From Jeotgalibacillus sp. R-1-5s-1 (GTDB lineage: Bacteria > Bacillota > Bacilli > Bacillales > Jeotgalibacillaceae): DNA of 64,000 bases. The stretch lies in assembly GCF_004405105.1 (NCBI RefSeq), contig NZ_SORW01000022.1, positions 89,746 through 153,745 on the forward strand, written 5' to 3'. The position numbers and the translations under genes are program-made. Each line of letters starts with the position of its first letter. Position 1 is the stretch's first letter. The notes under the pieces are model-generated. The model did no database searches. It saw only the letters and a list, made by a program, of their open reading frames with translations, and was not told the DNA's origin. Positions 1 through 9,579 of this stretch are shown here, piece by piece.

Positions 1-540
1 TGGTGGAGTGCATCGTCACTGCGATCATTCGTGACCGCTTCGACAAGCTCATAAAAGGAATCATTCTCAGGTATCCCGTACTCTCTTTCAAGAAGGTCTT
101 CGATCACTTCATCCTTTAACAGCTCGGCTTCTGTATCATCCGCGATTCGAAATCCCGGATCGATATCAATCAGGTAATAATATTTACGGATGACATCAAG
201 ACAAAATGAATGCAGCGTTGAGATCGATGCTTTATTTAACAGACTCATCTGGCGTCTGAGACGTCTTGATTCCGGATTTTCAGCAAGCGCCTTCTCGAGC
301 GCTTCCCCGACTCTGTGTTTCATTTCGGCTGCTGAGGCATTGGTAAAGGTCACGACAAGCAGCTGATCAATATCTGCCGGGTCCTCAGGATTCAGCACTT
401 TTTGAATGAGTCGCTCAACCAGGACAGCTGTTTTCCCCGATCCTGCTGCCGCTGCAACGAGAATATCCCGGTCTTTTTCCCATATCGCTTTCCACTGATC
501 ATCGGTCCACGTGGCTTCAGCGGGTTTCACTGGAATCATG
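1..540 (-). CDS. addA: ATP-dependent helicase/nuclease AddA, N-terminal part (runs off the window)
   Basis: Only the first 180 codons are inside the window. The protein starts with ATG at 540 and reads [19 protein letters not shown], followed by a UvrD-type Walker A (AAAGSGKT, about residues 30-37) and a motif Ia region ([12 protein letters not shown], around residue 70). AddA is the helicase-nuclease subunit that works with AddB to resect double-strand breaks up to Chi and load RecA. Its start lies inside the end of addB (24 nt overlap), so the two are almost certainly translationally coupled. The usual AddA length is about 1,200 residues, so most of the gene, including the C-terminal nuclease domain, lies to the left of the window. 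Confidence 0.95.
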
Positions 541-3500
541 TGTATCCTCCTTCATGGCACTGAATAAATCCTCTGCTTTTTTCGGTTTAAGCGATCGGTA
601 CCTGTTTTCCTCAAGTCCTGTATCAAACTGGCATACAGAACGATAGGAACAAAACTGGCAAGGCGTCCGCTTTTTATATTCATACGGATCAATTGACACA
701 TCACCGGTTACAATCCTGTTTCCGGAGTGTTTGAACATGTTGCGTGTATGTTTTCTCATAAATTCAAACTGTGAGCGGCTTGCTGTTTTCGAATCTGAAC
801 GAAGCTTTCCGTCTTTTTTAAAGCCTGCAGAAATGATGGAAGAGTTTCCCTGTTCAAGCGTCAGGTCCATTAATTGAACAACTTCCTCATCACCGAGTAT
901 CAGGCCTTTCATTTTATATTTTTTCAACATTTCCTGTTCCAGTTCCTCATCGCTTAAAGGCTTCTTCGTTTTAATCAGCGGATTATGAAGATGGAAATAT
1001 AAAACCCCGGCTGGCTCTGCTTTCTGCTTAACAAGCCGGTCGGCATTCTCAAGGGCGACATCGAGATACGTCATCATCTGAAGCGACAAACCATAATAAA
1101 TCTCAGTGAAATCAAGGTCTTTGACGCTTGATTTATAATCAATCACTCTCAGGTAAACGCGATCCCCTGCCCTTGCCTGATCGACACGGTCAATCCGTCC
1201 CTGTAGCGCCATTTCGCTGCCGCCATCCAGTTGAACGTGAAGCGGCGGTAGCTCCTGACGCGGACCAAATCCAAGCTCTACTCTCAACGGTTCAAAATCG
1301 CCAGCCCGCGCATGCTCACTCAGAATATATGACGCCTGACTGATCACTCCCTGAAGCTTTCTGGCAATGTAACGGTGCTTATTCGAGCTATTTAGGATGT
1401 CATGTTGAAGCTGGGGACCAATATGCATCACTGCAGCCTGAGCAAGCTCTGCACATTCCTTCCGGCTGAGCGTTTTCCAGCTGACTCCTTTTTTCAAAAG
1501 CTCTTCAGAAATCCATTTTAATGCCGCGTGGAACAGCTCTCCGATATTTGGCGCCTCAAGCCTGTAGATACTCCGCTCCTGAAGCTTCAGACCATGACTT
1601 GAAAAATGCGAAAAGGCACAGCTGTTCAACCGCTCCATTCTCGACACACTTGCAAGAATCGAAGATCCGTAAAGTTCCTTCGCCACTTCCCTTGACAGCG
1701 GATTCGCGCGGTTTTCATAAAATAATCCTGATAAAATGGTTCTGCTTTTTTCTTTCCATCCGTGATCACGCACATAAAAATTATACGTTTCACGCCAGCT
1801 GTCGTGGATCGGATAATCCTTTCTCAGCTGCTGAAGCTGGGAGGTCAAAAAAGAAGCAGTCGGAACAGGATGACATATATAGTCGATCTGCTCTGATGTG
1901 GTGATTTCAACCGGGTCATTAACGGCAAGCTTTCTTTTATGATCAGGCAATATATCCGTTACTTTTTTGATATACGGCGAAACAATAAGTGACTTTCCTT
2001 CCTCATCGGCAATCGGGTAGCTCACGATCAGCTTTTCAGATGGTGAAGTAAAAGCTCTGTAGGCAAGAAAATCCTCGTCTGAAAGACGCTCTCTCACACC
2101 GGGAGCCAGTTTCATACCTGCTCTCTCCAAAAACAAACGGTCATCTTCTGCGAGAATCCCGTCGTCCTGAATGCGGGCAGGCAGTACGCCATCATTGACA
2201 CCCATCACAAATGACGCCTTAACTGCAGGCAATCTCGATAGTTCCATATCTGCCACAATCACCTGATCAATGGCAGGCGGCACGAGCGAAAACTCAAGCG
2301 CCTCAATTCCTGCATCAAGCACACTGCTGAACTCATTTACTGTCATCTCTTCGTCACCGGAGATTTCCACAAACTGATTCAACAGGTCCATGACAGCATC
2401 CCACGCCTGATCATGCTCTCTTGCAGATGTAACATCACCCTGGTCTTCCGCCTTGACTGACATGGTTTCAAGCTTGTCCGGCACCTGGAGATGTTCCAGG
2501 TATAAAAACAGTGATTCGCAAAAACCTCGAATGGTTTTTGCCTGAGACAGCTGACTGATCAGCTGTTTAAGTGGTTCAGTGATCATCGCTCTCATGTCAT
2601 TGAGCTCATCCTGAATCATTCTCTCATCATCCGTCTGTGGCAGGTGCACAAAATCGAGTCCCTTAAACCGTTTATAATAAAATCCTTTTTCATTCAGCCA
2701 GCGGTCTCCCTGAATTCCCTGGGCAAGAACGAAATTCTCCAGGCGGTCCATTTTCCCGCGGAGTATGTCTGCATTCGCTTCGGGCGGATAGAAAAGCTCT
2801 GTCTTAATTGCCCTGAAAACCGCTTCATACCGCCAATTTTTTGTAACAATTTCAAGCGTTGAGCGGATAAACTCAATCAGTGGATGATTCAGCATCGTCC
2901 GTTTCTTATCAATGAAATACGGAATATCATAATCCTTAAATACAGGTTCAATGACCTCATGATAGGCTTCTCCGTTACGAAGCAGGACGGCCATATCTTT
3001 ATAGCGGTAATGTTCATCCCTTGCAAGTCTGCGGATCTCCCGCGCAACTGCTTCAGCCTCTGCACGGCGGTTGGCAGATTCAATCACAAGCAGATCTGCC
3101 TGTTCTTCAAATGACTTCAGGGGCTGATCGAAAAAACGCTCCAGAAATTCAAGACCGCTGCCCCGATACTTCTCATTTTCGGTAAAGCGCTCCATTTTAA
3201 ATGAGGATCCCATTTCCTCCGCAATGTTTTTTAATGTATAAAAGGTTTCTGTTGTTTGTCTGAACAGTGCAGGATCTTTAAAATCGGCATCGACAGTAAG
3301 TGCCGCTGTCACCTGTTCCGACTGTCTGATCAATTTTTCAATAACCAGGTACTCCTGGGGTGTAAAGCTGTGAAATCCATCTATGTATATCGTTGAACGT
3401 CTGATCAGATCTGACTGTTCTATTTTTTGAGCAAGAAGCTGCAAATAGTCCTCAGAATCTATATATTTATCTTTTAAGTGTCGATCGTAACCCTCGTAAA

Positions 3501-3990
3501 TACGTTCAATATCCTTCAGTTTATCCACCAGTGATTTTGGGGCAGGTTCAGCAGAAAGGTCAGCCGTTTTTTCAAGCAGTTCAGAAGGAAGAACACAATA
3601 TCTTCTCAATTCCTTCAGCATTTTTTCAACATGCCCGGTAAATCCGTGTTTACGTGCGGCTTTATTGAACATTACAAGATGGTCTTTTTCTTCCGAGATT
3701 AATTTTCTGACGAGCATATTCGTCCCGGTCCGGTTGATATGCTGCCGTGCCGCGCCTCCCGTCTCCTGCAGCACCCGCCACGCCAATCGGGTAAAGCTCA
3801 TCACCTGGACCCTTACCATACCGCCCGTCTCCTGTGCCAGCCGGTATTCAGATTGAAACGTCATTTGCTCAGGTACAATTAAAAAAATCGGCTTCCCGGA
3901 TGGATCTGCTTTTACACGGGATGTAATATCCCGAATAATGGAATCCGTTTTCCCTGTTCCTGAACGACCTGTTCTCATTATCAGTTCCAT
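517..3990 (-). CDS. addB: ATP-dependent helicase/deoxyribonuclease subunit AddB
   Basis: A 1,157-residue protein, the normal size for AddB. An N-terminal Walker A (GRSGTGKT, residues 8-15) is followed by a degenerate UvrD-like helicase body. The C-terminal RecB-type nuclease carries the VIDYKSS motif, and the 4Fe-4S staple shows as [10 protein letters not shown] near the C-terminus plus an upstream Cys in [12 protein letters not shown]. AddB reads Chi and cuts one strand in the AddAB complex. The start at 3990 has a strong ribosome site (AAGGAGG). The end overlaps addA, the same addB-addA order as in B. subtilis, where signal peptidase and yhjE also lie just upstream. Confidence 0.97.
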   Translation of the reverse strand: MELIMRTGRSGTGKTDSIIRDITSRVKADPSGKPIFLIVPEQMTFQSEYRLAQETGGMVRVQVMSFTRLAWRVLQETGGAARQHINRTGTNMLVRKLISEEKDHLVMFNKAARKHGFTGHVEKMLKELRRYCVLPSELLEKTADLSAEPAPKSLVDKLKDIERIYEGYDRHLKDKYIDSEDYLQLLAQKIEQSDLIRRSTIYIDGFHSFTPQEYLVIEKLIRQSEQVTAALTVDADFKDPALFRQTTETFYTLKNIAEEMGSSFKMERFTENEKYRGSGLEFLERFFDQPLKSFEEQADLLVIESANRRAEAEAVAREIRRLARDEHYRYKDMAVLLRNGEAYHEVIEPVFKDYDIPYFIDKKRTMLNHPLIEFIRSTLEIVTKNWRYEAVFRAIKTELFYPPEANADILRGKMDRLENFVLAQGIQGDRWLNEKGFYYKRFKGLDFVHLPQTDDERMIQDELNDMRAMITEPLKQLISQLSQAKTIRGFCESLFLYLEHLQVPDKLETMSVKAEDQGDVTSAREHDQAWDAVMDLLNQFVEISGDEEMTVNEFSSVLDAGIEALEFSLVPPAIDQVIVADMELSRLPAVKASFVMGVNDGVLPARIQDDGILAEDDRLFLERAGMKLAPGVRERLSDEDFLAYRAFTSPSEKLIVSYPIADEEGKSLIVSPYIKKVTDILPDHKRKLAVNDPVEITTSEQIDYICHPVPTASFLTSQLQQLRKDYPIHDSWRETYNFYVRDHGWKEKSRTILSGLFYENRANPLSREVAKELYGSSILASVSRMERLNSCAFSHFSSHGLKLQERSIYRLEAPNIGELFHAALKWISEELLKKGVSWKTLSRKECAELAQAAVMHIGPQLQHDILNSSNKHRYIARKLQGVISQASYILSEHARAGDFEPLRVELGFGPRQELPPLHVQLDGGSEMALQGRIDRVDQARAGDRVYLRVIDYKSSVKDLDFTEIYYGLSLQMMTYLDVALENADRLVKQKAEPAGVLYFHLHNPLIKTKKPLSDEELEQEMLKKYKMKGLILGDEEVVQLMDLTLEQGNSSIISAGFKKDGKLRSDSKTASRSQFEFMRKHTRNMFKHSGNRIVTGDVSIDPYEYKKRTPCQFCSYRSVCQFDTGLEENRYRSLKPKKAEDLFSAMKEDTHDSSETR

Positions 3991-4023
3991 GACAAAACCC
4001 CTCCTTTATTTTCTCATTAACAA

Positions 4024-4566
4024 TCATGATGATAGGTGAAGTGATTTCCACTCGCGGCGCAACAAACCATATAAATGCATATCGTAATGTTTTCCATCAC
4101 GTTCAATAAATTCCCTGTATGACCCTTCCTTCGTGAAACCAAGTGCAGCATAAAGGCGAATGGCGGGCTCATTATAAGAGAATACCGTCAGTTGAATACG
4201 ATGCAGGTTCAATTCGTCGAATGCATAATGCAGACAACACTCCATCGCCTCTTTTCCATAGCCTTTTCCCCATTCTGAAGATTCACCGATCGCAATAGAG
4301 ATCCACCCGTTACGCTGATTCCATAAAATGCCGTCCAGCACAACGAATCCGATTAATTTGTGACTATCCTTCATTCTGATACCAAACTTATAAGACGTAT
4401 GTTTTTCACTCTCCCACCATTTTTTGATTTCAACTTCTGTTTCAAAATAATAAGGTCTGGCATTTAATCTCCTGACAAGTGTCTCATGGCGGTACCAATC
4501 TGAAACCTCACTAAATTCAGCTTCTTTAACGGGACCGAGATAAATATGATCATTTTCAAGCAGCAT
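4024..4566 (-). CDS. GNAT family N-acetyltransferase (RimJ/RimL-like)
   Basis: A 180-residue acetyltransferase of the RimJ/RimL type. The acetyl-CoA pyrophosphate loop shows as EWGKGYGKEA (about residues 117-126), followed by the C-terminal EPAIRLYAALGFTKEGSYRE segment typical of the fold. The start at 4566 has a GGGGGAG ribosome site. The substrate cannot be told from sequence; family members acetylate ribosomal-protein N-termini, polyamines, antibiotics or other amines. It lies between addB and signal peptidase on the same strand, but a terminator upstream of it (4602-4635) argues for its own transcription or read-through. I do not recognise it as a named B. subtilis gene. Confidence 0.85.
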   Translation of the reverse strand: MLLENDHIYLGPVKEAEFSEVSDWYRHETLVRRLNARPYYFETEVEIKKWWESEKHTSYKFGIRMKDSHKLIGFVVLDGILWNQRNGWISIAIGESSEWGKGYGKEAMECCLHYAFDELNLHRIQLTVFSYNEPAIRLYAALGFTKEGSYREFIERDGKHYDMHLYGLLRREWKSLHLSS

Positions 4567-4601
4567 GACTCCCCCACCTTTACTCGTTTTGCATTCTCTT
4601 G

Positions 4602-4635
4602 TAAAAAAAGCTGCCCTGCGTTCAGGACAGCTTTC
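4602..4635 (-). terminator. Rho-independent terminator of the yhjE-lepB unit
   Basis: On the minus strand an AAAGCTGTCCTG / CAGGGCAGCTTT stem with a 4-nt loop is followed by a run of T, just downstream of the signal peptidase stop at 4643. Confidence 0.85.
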
Positions 4636-4642
4636 TCATTGA

Positions 4643-5200
4643 TCAGTCATAAAACCGGACATCAAGTTCATCTAATGGCCAATAGCGCAGGTCCACTTTT
4701 CCAACTACAGATTCCTGATCAACAAATCCGAAAATACGGCTGTCCAGGCTTTCCTGTCTGTTATCTCCAAGAACAAAAATCATTCCCTCAGGAACGGTTG
4801 TCTGACCCGTCAGCTCCTCAAGCGTAAAGTCACCTGTCAGACGGCCATCTGCATTTTCTGCATGGAATTCATCCAGATACGGCTCTTCATAATATTCACC
4901 GTTTATATATAGCTTATCGTCTTCATAAGTTACCTCATCGCCAGGCAGACCAATGACACGCTTTACATAATCTTCTGTCTCATTTGCATGAAAAACAATC
5001 ACATCAAACCGGTCAAGTTCCCCAATCTGATAGCCGATTTTATTAATAACAAGCTTATTTCCATCCTGCAAAGTCGGTTGCATTGAAACCCCTTCTACTA
5101 CATAATTCGAGAAAAGGAAAATGCGGACAACCAGTACGATCACCACACCAACCGCTAGTGCTTTGAGCCATTCGAAGCCTTCTTTTTTCCACGATTCCAT
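4643..5200 (-). CDS. lepB: Type I signal peptidase
   Basis: A 185-residue Gram-positive type I signal peptidase with one N-terminal membrane helix (about residues 14-31). The catalytic serine is Ser39 in VEGVSMQPTL and the general base is Lys80 in DYVKRVIGLPGD. The later GDNRQESLDSR box is intact. It cleaves signal peptides from Sec and Tat substrates on the outer face of the membrane. The gene overlaps the TVP38-family gene upstream by 46 nt. The neighbours yhjE and addB match those of B. subtilis sipV, so this is probably the SipV orthologue, but paralogues are common and the exact assignment is by context. Confidence 0.95.
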   Translation of the reverse strand: MESWKKEGFEWLKALAVGVVIVLVVRIFLFSNYVVEGVSMQPTLQDGNKLVINKIGYQIGELDRFDVIVFHANETEDYVKRVIGLPGDEVTYEDDKLYINGEYYEEPYLDEFHAENADGRLTGDFTLEELTGQTTVPEGMIFVLGDNRQESLDSRIFGFVDQESVVGKVDLRYWPLDELDVRFYD

Positions 5201-5862
5201 TCATTCTCCAACCTTTCATTTCCAGCGGAAGATCTCTTGTGATTCTGGGTGTCATGAATCATGATATCCCGTTCCATTTTTTTATTAATTCGTGCTTCCA
5301 CTCTTTTTCCTACAATCCATAATACAACTATAACACCTAACACAATTGCCGTCTTGACCGGTTCCCTGATCAGGGATACAAGATCAGCTCCAATAAATGA
5401 AATTGTCGAGATCATGACAAGTTTTCCTGTAATAACAGCCAGCATGTACTGCATAATGCTGATTCTTGATAAACCTGCCACCACATTCACAACCGCAGAA
5501 GGAGTAAATGGAAAACATAGAAGAAGGAACAACGGACCGAATCCATGTCTCTCCACCCAGTTTGTCAATTTATTAACCTGCTTCTGATTACGGAGAAAGG
5601 CCAGAAATTTTCTGTCACCAAATCTTCGGATCAATAAAAAGACAAGCATTGCACCTGTTACAGTCCCTGCCCACGACAGTAAAATACCGAATAAAACGCC
5701 ATATGCGTTCGCATTTGCCACAACAAATGCTACAAGTGGCAGAAATGGAAGAAACGCTTCTAAAATAGGAAGTAAAAATCCAATGATCGGTCCAAATGAC
5801 CGATATTCCTGAATAATCTCCCTCAAATTTTCTACCGTCAGCCAATCCAAAAGAGTTTCCAA
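5155..5862 (-). CDS. yhjE: TVP38/TMEM64 (DedA-like) membrane protein, YhjE-like
   Basis: A 235-residue polytopic membrane protein of the VTT/SNARE-associated domain superfamily. The family hallmark is visible in LLLCFPFTPSAVVNVVAGLSRI (positions given, motif shortened in the family as F-P-x2-P) after a GAxLxFLxxRRFG segment. Members act as lipid scramblases or in envelope homeostasis. The start is TTG at 5862: in-frame ATG alternatives upstream run into stops. The C-terminus is strongly basic and overlaps the signal peptidase gene by 46 nt, giving the yhjE-sipV pair known from B. subtilis. An extended -10 lies upstream at 5915-5923. Confidence 0.85.
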   Translation of the reverse strand: METLLDWLTVENLREIIQEYRSFGPIIGFLLPILEAFLPFLPLVAFVVANANAYGVLFGILLSWAGTVTGAMLVFLLIRRFGDRKFLAFLRNQKQVNKLTNWVERHGFGPLFLLLCFPFTPSAVVNVVAGLSRISIMQYMLAVITGKLVMISTISFIGADLVSLIREPVKTAIVLGVIVVLWIVGKRVEARINKKMERDIMIHDTQNHKRSSAGNERLENEWNRGKKKASNGSKH

Positions 5863-5914
5863 CGTTATTCCAACGCCTCTCTGTTCATGATCACCATTGT
5901 GCGGTTACTGTATC

Positions 5915-5923
5915 AGTATAGCA
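5915..5923 (-). promoter_or_regulatory. Extended -10 promoter element upstream of yhjE
   Basis: The minus strand reads TGCTATACT, an extended -10 (TGnTATACT). The -35 region 17 nt further up is poor (TGTGCG), as expected for extended -10 promoters. Confidence 0.4.
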
Positions 5924-6044
5924 TATCCTGACAATTCCGCACATTTGGCATGCCTGTATTTTTCCCTTTTTGGCGTCTGGCTAAACGACTGTTTACATCC
6001 CTTTCACTTCGATGTAACGATTCAAGTTCCGTCTGCCGGATGAT

Positions 6045-6086
6045 AAAAACCCCGTGAGATCAGATTTTGATTTCACGGGGTTTTTG
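6045..6086 (-). terminator. Terminator downstream of the S9 peptidase gene
   Basis: A 12-bp stem (AAACCCCGTGAA / TTCACGGGGTTT) flanked by A-runs and T-runs on both sides, so it can act on either strand. It lies 26 nt past the minus-strand peptidase stop. Confidence 0.8.
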
Positions 6087-6111
6087 GCTTGTCAGTTCCT
6101 TCACTTTTATA

Positions 6112-8094
6112 TTACAGATACTCTGAAAACCAACCTGTAAGATGATTCAATCGATCCAGTCTCAAATGCGGTTTTCCTGTTCGCGAAAGATTATGATCTG
6201 ATTCAGGGAAACGGACCAGTCTTGTTGTCTTTTCCTTTCGCTTAAGCGCAATATAAAGCTGTTCTGCCTGTTCAATCGGACAGCGGTAGTCCTTTTCACT
6301 GTGCATGATCAGAAGCGGCGTTTTGATATTGTCTGCATAAGCCAGTGGAGAGTGCTTCCAAAGCGTGTCGATATCGCCAAGGTCCGCCTGGATCTGCCAT
6401 TCGCTGAAATAGTAACCAATATCGCTGACTCCGTAAAAACTGATCCAGTTACTGATACAGCGCTGCGTAACTGCCGCTTTGAAGCGGTCAGTCTGTCCGG
6501 CAATCCAGTTTGTCATAAACCCGCCGTAGCTTCCACCTGTCACACCAAGGCGCGTCTGATCGATAAAATCAAATTGCTCAAGTGCACCATCTACCGCAGC
6601 CATCAGATCACGGTAATCTCCTCCGCCATAATCTCCGCGTACGGCATCAACAAAAGTTTGTCCATAGCCGTGACTCCCGCGTGGATTAACGTACAGCACG
6701 GCATAGCCCTGTGCCGCCAGAAGCTGCATTTCATGGAAAAAGGTATTGGCGTACATCGCATGCGGACCACCGTGTATTTCGAGAATGAATGGATACTTTG
6801 TTTTTTCTTCAAAACCAGCCGGCTTCATCATCCAGCCACGCACGGTCAGTCCATCTGCACTGTCATACTGGACATCCTCCGGCTGAACAATTTCCACTTC
6901 CCTCAGAAGTTTTTCATTTACGTCAGTGACTTTATCATTTTTACCAGTCGGGACATGCACAATATGCAAATCCCCAGGGTTTGTATGTGTACTGATTGCG
7001 GCTGCAATCTTCTGAGTCTGACCATGCACATCAAATCCGTACACGTGATGATTTCCTTCCAGAGCCGGATATAACTCTCCTTCAAGGGAACCGTAATATA
7101 GCGCGACATTTCCCTGGTCGCTCAGTACAAAATAAAAGCTGTTGTTGTCGTTCCACACAAGTCCTGGAACGCCTGCACCCTGATGAATGTCTGCCACTGC
7201 ATAATCCCCGACAGGCGCGTCAATTCCCTCAGTCAGACATTGTGATGTTTCATGAGAAGGATCGTATACCCAGATTTCTGAGTGAGTGGCATTTTCATAC
7301 GTGCGTCCGCTCGCTGTATAAGCAAGCTTAAGGCCGTCCGGTGACCATTTAGCAAACCCTGTATAGCCTTCAGCTGTTTTTATCTTCTGCTTTTCACCTT
7401 TTTTAAGCGAGTGAAGATAAAGCTCATTGTTAAATGAAAAATCTTTATTTTCTTCGTCAGCATCCGTGACGTATGCAAGCCATTCGCCATCAGGAGACCA
7501 GTCAAGCAGACTATAGCTGTTTTCACCTTCTGTTAACAGCTCTGTTTCCTCCGTGTTGAGATCCAATATCGCGATCTGTCTTTCTTTTTCATCAAGAAGC
7601 CCTGCCCCGTCCGCCTTATATTTCATCGTATCTGCCACATAAGGCTTCAGTTTCTTGTCTTCTTTTTCATCTTTTTTATCCGTTTTAAATGACTCCCCCG
7701 GTTTAACCGATACGTTAAAAGCAATTTTCGTTCCGCACGGAGCCCACACAGGGTTTGAAACACCATGATCCGTATCAGTCAGCTTTCTGGCCTCTCCTCC
7801 GGATTTTGAGAGCACATAAAGCTCGTTCTTTCCGCTGCGGCTTGAAAGGAAAACGATCTTCTTTCCATCCGGGGACCAGCGCGGTGAAGACACTCTTTTA
7901 TCCCCATATGTCCATTGGGTTGACTCTGCTGATTCCACATCAAAATGAAATAAATTAGAAACGTATGTATGCTCACCCTGATCAATATGTGTTTTTACAT
8001 AAAGAACTTCTTTTCCATCCGGCGACCAGCGTGGATCGGTAAGCGATTCAATTAAATACAAATCCTCTGCCGTCATTTTTCTTTTTTCACTCAT
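6112..8094 (-). CDS. S9 family prolyl oligopeptidase / acylaminoacyl-peptidase-like
   Basis: A 660-residue serine peptidase of clan SC, family S9C. The N-terminal 400 residues form a beta-propeller with repeated WSPDGKKI/WSPDGEWL units (PD40/WD40-like). The C-terminal alpha/beta hydrolase has the catalytic Ser522 in GVTGGSYGGF, Asp602 in HSEKDYR and His634 in ESDHNLS. It should remove acylated or unblocked residues from short peptides in the cytoplasm; there is no signal peptide. Start at 8094 with a GGAGG site. It resembles B. subtilis YuxL in size and domains. It is monocistronic, with its own terminator. Confidence 0.93.
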   Translation of the reverse strand: MSEKRKMTAEDLYLIESLTDPRWSPDGKEVLYVKTHIDQGEHTYVSNLFHFDVESAESTQWTYGDKRVSSPRWSPDGKKIVFLSSRSGKNELYVLSKSGGEARKLTDTDHGVSNPVWAPCGTKIAFNVSVKPGESFKTDKKDEKEDKKLKPYVADTMKYKADGAGLLDEKERQIAILDLNTEETELLTEGENSYSLLDWSPDGEWLAYVTDADEENKDFSFNNELYLHSLKKGEKQKIKTAEGYTGFAKWSPDGLKLAYTASGRTYENATHSEIWVYDPSHETSQCLTEGIDAPVGDYAVADIHQGAGVPGLVWNDNNSFYFVLSDQGNVALYYGSLEGELYPALEGNHHVYGFDVHGQTQKIAAAISTHTNPGDLHIVHVPTGKNDKVTDVNEKLLREVEIVQPEDVQYDSADGLTVRGWMMKPAGFEEKTKYPFILEIHGGPHAMYANTFFHEMQLLAAQGYAVLYVNPRGSHGYGQTFVDAVRGDYGGGDYRDLMAAVDGALEQFDFIDQTRLGVTGGSYGGFMTNWIAGQTDRFKAAVTQRCISNWISFYGVSDIGYYFSEWQIQADLGDIDTLWKHSPLAYADNIKTPLLIMHSEKDYRCPIEQAEQLYIALKRKEKTTRLVRFPESDHNLSRTGKPHLRLDRLNHLTGWFSEYL

Positions 8095-8209
8095 GATTGA
8101 CCCTCCACCTCTTTATTTCGGTTATCGAGATAACCAACTTGTTCTATTATCAGATTTTTTTGTGAATAATGCAAATAATGTTCGATTCAGACTGCCTTTG
8201 ATGAGCACA

Positions 8210-8252
8210 TAAAAAAGAGCAGAAAATCGTGATTAGCGTTTTTCATGCTCTC
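8210..8252 (-). terminator. Minus-strand terminator, probably for comK
   Basis: The minus strand reads GAGCA ... TGCTC with an inner GAAAA / TTTTC stem followed by TTTTTT. No minus-strand gene ends nearby except comK at 8701, so the comK transcript probably runs antisense through all of yhjD to this point. Confidence 0.6.
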
Positions 8253-8299
8253 ATTTACAATGTTAAATAGCAAAATCCACTACTGGAAATAAATTTGTA

Positions 8300-8327
8300 T
8301 TGTAACTTTTCTAAATCTGTGTAAAAT
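8300..8327 (+). promoter_or_regulatory. Putative sigma-A promoter of yhjD
   Basis: TTGTAA at 8300-8305 and TAAAAT at 8322-8327 with a 16-nt spacer. The SOS box at 8333-8346 covers the expected start of transcription. Confidence 0.5.
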
Positions 8328-8332
8328 AAAAT

Positions 8333-8346
8333 AGAACATATGTTCG
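8333..8346 (+). promoter_or_regulatory. LexA (SOS) box upstream of yhjD
   Basis: The sequence AGAACATATGTTCG matches the Bacillus LexA/DinR consensus CGAAC-N4-GTTCG at all but the outermost base and contains the perfect palindrome GAACATATGTTC. It lies just downstream of the -10, ideal for repression. From memory, yhjD/yhjE were reported in the B. subtilis SOS regulon, which agrees. Confidence 0.75.
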
Positions 8347-8365
8347 TTTAAAGGAGGAATTGCTT

Positions 8366-8776
8366 ATGACAAAAATTCCACCCGATGATCGCGACTGTCT
8401 GGAAAATGCTTTTTATCTTCCAATGGTACTTAAGGTACTCGAACGGGACCGGCTGATTATCGAAAAGAGCGCCGTCAAGCTTCCGAGACCTTATCTGGAG
8501 CTACTGGAAGGAACCATGATTGCTGTTCAAAAAGACCTTGCCGCTGTAAAAAAACAAATGAAAAAAGAGAATATGAAAGTGGTCAGAGTGAATCATGATG
8601 ATGCTTTTACTACGTATTTATTTGTCTATAAAGGATATGAGGAAAAACATAATTATTTTAATCCGCGACTGCGCAACCATGTGGAAAAGCTGCTTCGCTA
8701 TTACTTATTTGAGCGTTTAACGTTACGTTCTCCCGAAACCTCAAGACCGCCTTCTGCCGGCTTGACAGGCTCCTGA
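8366..8776 (+). CDS. yhjD: YhjD-like conserved Bacillales protein
   Basis: A 136-residue soluble protein of unknown function that I match from memory to B. subtilis YhjD. Its core includes an IPPDDRD start, a central Lys-rich helix (AVQKDLAAVKKQMKKENMK) and a conserved YKGYEEKHNYFNPRLRN segment. The start is ATG 8366, with AAGGAGG 7 nt upstream. An SOS box precedes it, so it should be induced by DNA damage. Its last 76 nt overlap the 3-prime end of comK on the opposite strand; the tail after about residue 115 (PETSRPPSAGLTGS) looks non-conserved and may have grown into comK. Confidence 0.75.
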   Translation: MTKIPPDDRDCLENAFYLPMVLKVLERDRLIIEKSAVKLPRPYLELLEGTMIAVQKDLAAVKKQMKKENMKVVRVNHDDAFTTYLFVYKGYEEKHNYFNPRLRNHVEKLLRYYLFERLTLRSPETSRPPSAGLTGS

Positions 8777-9369
8777 GCATCGGCCTGTTCGATTCTGTTT
8801 AAATACTCCACAAATAAGTATCGTTTCTGATGCTGCGTTGCTTTATAGGAATCCTCGGACTTTTCCCTGATCTGATCCAGGTTTTGAGTCAGCTTCCATG
8901 AAAGTACAGCGGCCTTAAGATACTGCTGATGCATGGCGTTGCGTGACAACGGCAGCTTTATTTCCACGTTACCCGACAGCGTCACAAGCGCTTCGGCACT
9001 TGAATTGCTGGAACCTACTGCAATGACATGTGTAAGTGAGATCCAGTGGTTCGACGGATTTGAATCTGCATGGGTTGAAAAGAAATAGACGCTTGTAACG
9101 GGGTCAATCACAATGGGAGGTTTGTGGCTGATTTGAGTGAGGATTCTGGATGAGGTTTTGCGTCCTTCGTACGTTGAAAAATAATAAAGACAGGAATGCT
9201 CGATGATACTGATCGGAGTCTGATCCACTTCGAAGGGTGGAGATCCCTTTTCATAGACCACGGTGCCCGTTAACGCCCCTTCTTTTATAACAGGTGAAAG
9301 CATCATGGTCGCCGCATTAATGGTATACATGACTGCTTCTTTTTGAAGCTTCATCTTTCTGATTTCCAT
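8701..9369 (-). CDS. comK: Competence transcription factor ComK
   Basis: A 222-residue ComK-family regulator, the master activator of DNA-uptake genes. It binds AT-rich boxes in the minor groove. The core from YTINAATMMLSPV through SHKPPIVIDP and FFSTHADSNPSNHWISL is clearly ComK. ATG 9369 is chosen because AAGGAG lies 8 nt upstream; a start 14 codons earlier lacks one. The protein is about 30 residues longer than I recall for B. subtilis ComK (192), mostly as a C-terminal tail that overlaps yhjD convergently by 76 nt. Proteolytic control by MecA normally uses the C-terminus, so the tail could matter. I see an AT-rich dyad upstream but no exact AAAA-N5-TTTT box. Confidence 0.93.
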   Translation of the reverse strand: MEIRKMKLQKEAVMYTINAATMMLSPVIKEGALTGTVVYEKGSPPFEVDQTPISIIEHSCLYYFSTYEGRKTSSRILTQISHKPPIVIDPVTSVYFFSTHADSNPSNHWISLTHVIAVGSSNSSAEALVTLSGNVEIKLPLSRNAMHQQYLKAAVLSWKLTQNLDQIREKSEDSYKATQHQKRYLFVEYLNRIEQADAQEPVKPAEGGLEVSGERNVKRSNK

Positions 9370-9441
9370 TTTATCACTCCTTTGATCTTTTATGGAACTA
9401 TCATACATCAAATTTCACTTCCATGTATAGAATAAAATAAG

Positions 9442-9458
9442 AAAATATTTGATATTTT
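9442..9458. promoter_or_regulatory. AT-rich dyad between comK and the IDEAL gene
   Basis: AAAATATTTGATATTTT is a 7-bp inverted repeat with a 3-nt centre in the divergent comK intergenic region. It could be a degenerate ComK autoregulatory site, but the spacing differs from the standard box. Confidence 0.3.
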
Positions 9459-9524
9459 AGAACCTTATAACCATTTGATAAACGGTAACAAAAGTATTAT
9501 TGTCAAAAAATTTAAAAATTTCAG

Positions 9525-9553
9525 TTGATATTGTTCGTGATATTCTCTATAAT
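9525..9553 (+). promoter_or_regulatory. Sigma-A promoter of the IDEAL-domain gene
   Basis: TTGATA at 9525-9530 and a perfect TATAAT at 9548-9553 with a 17-nt spacer. Confidence 0.8.
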
Positions 9554-9579
9554 GAAAAAAAGCGGCAGAGGTGATGAAG

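Noticed and set aside
1128..3856. Plus-strand open frames opposite addB
   Set aside because: They are shadows of the addB reading frame with no ribosome sites or family features.
9370..9524. ComK boxes (AAAA-N5-TTTT) for comK autoregulation
   Set aside because: Several AT runs occur but no exact box pair with a standard 8, 18 or 31 bp spacer was found; only the 9442-9458 dyad is reported.
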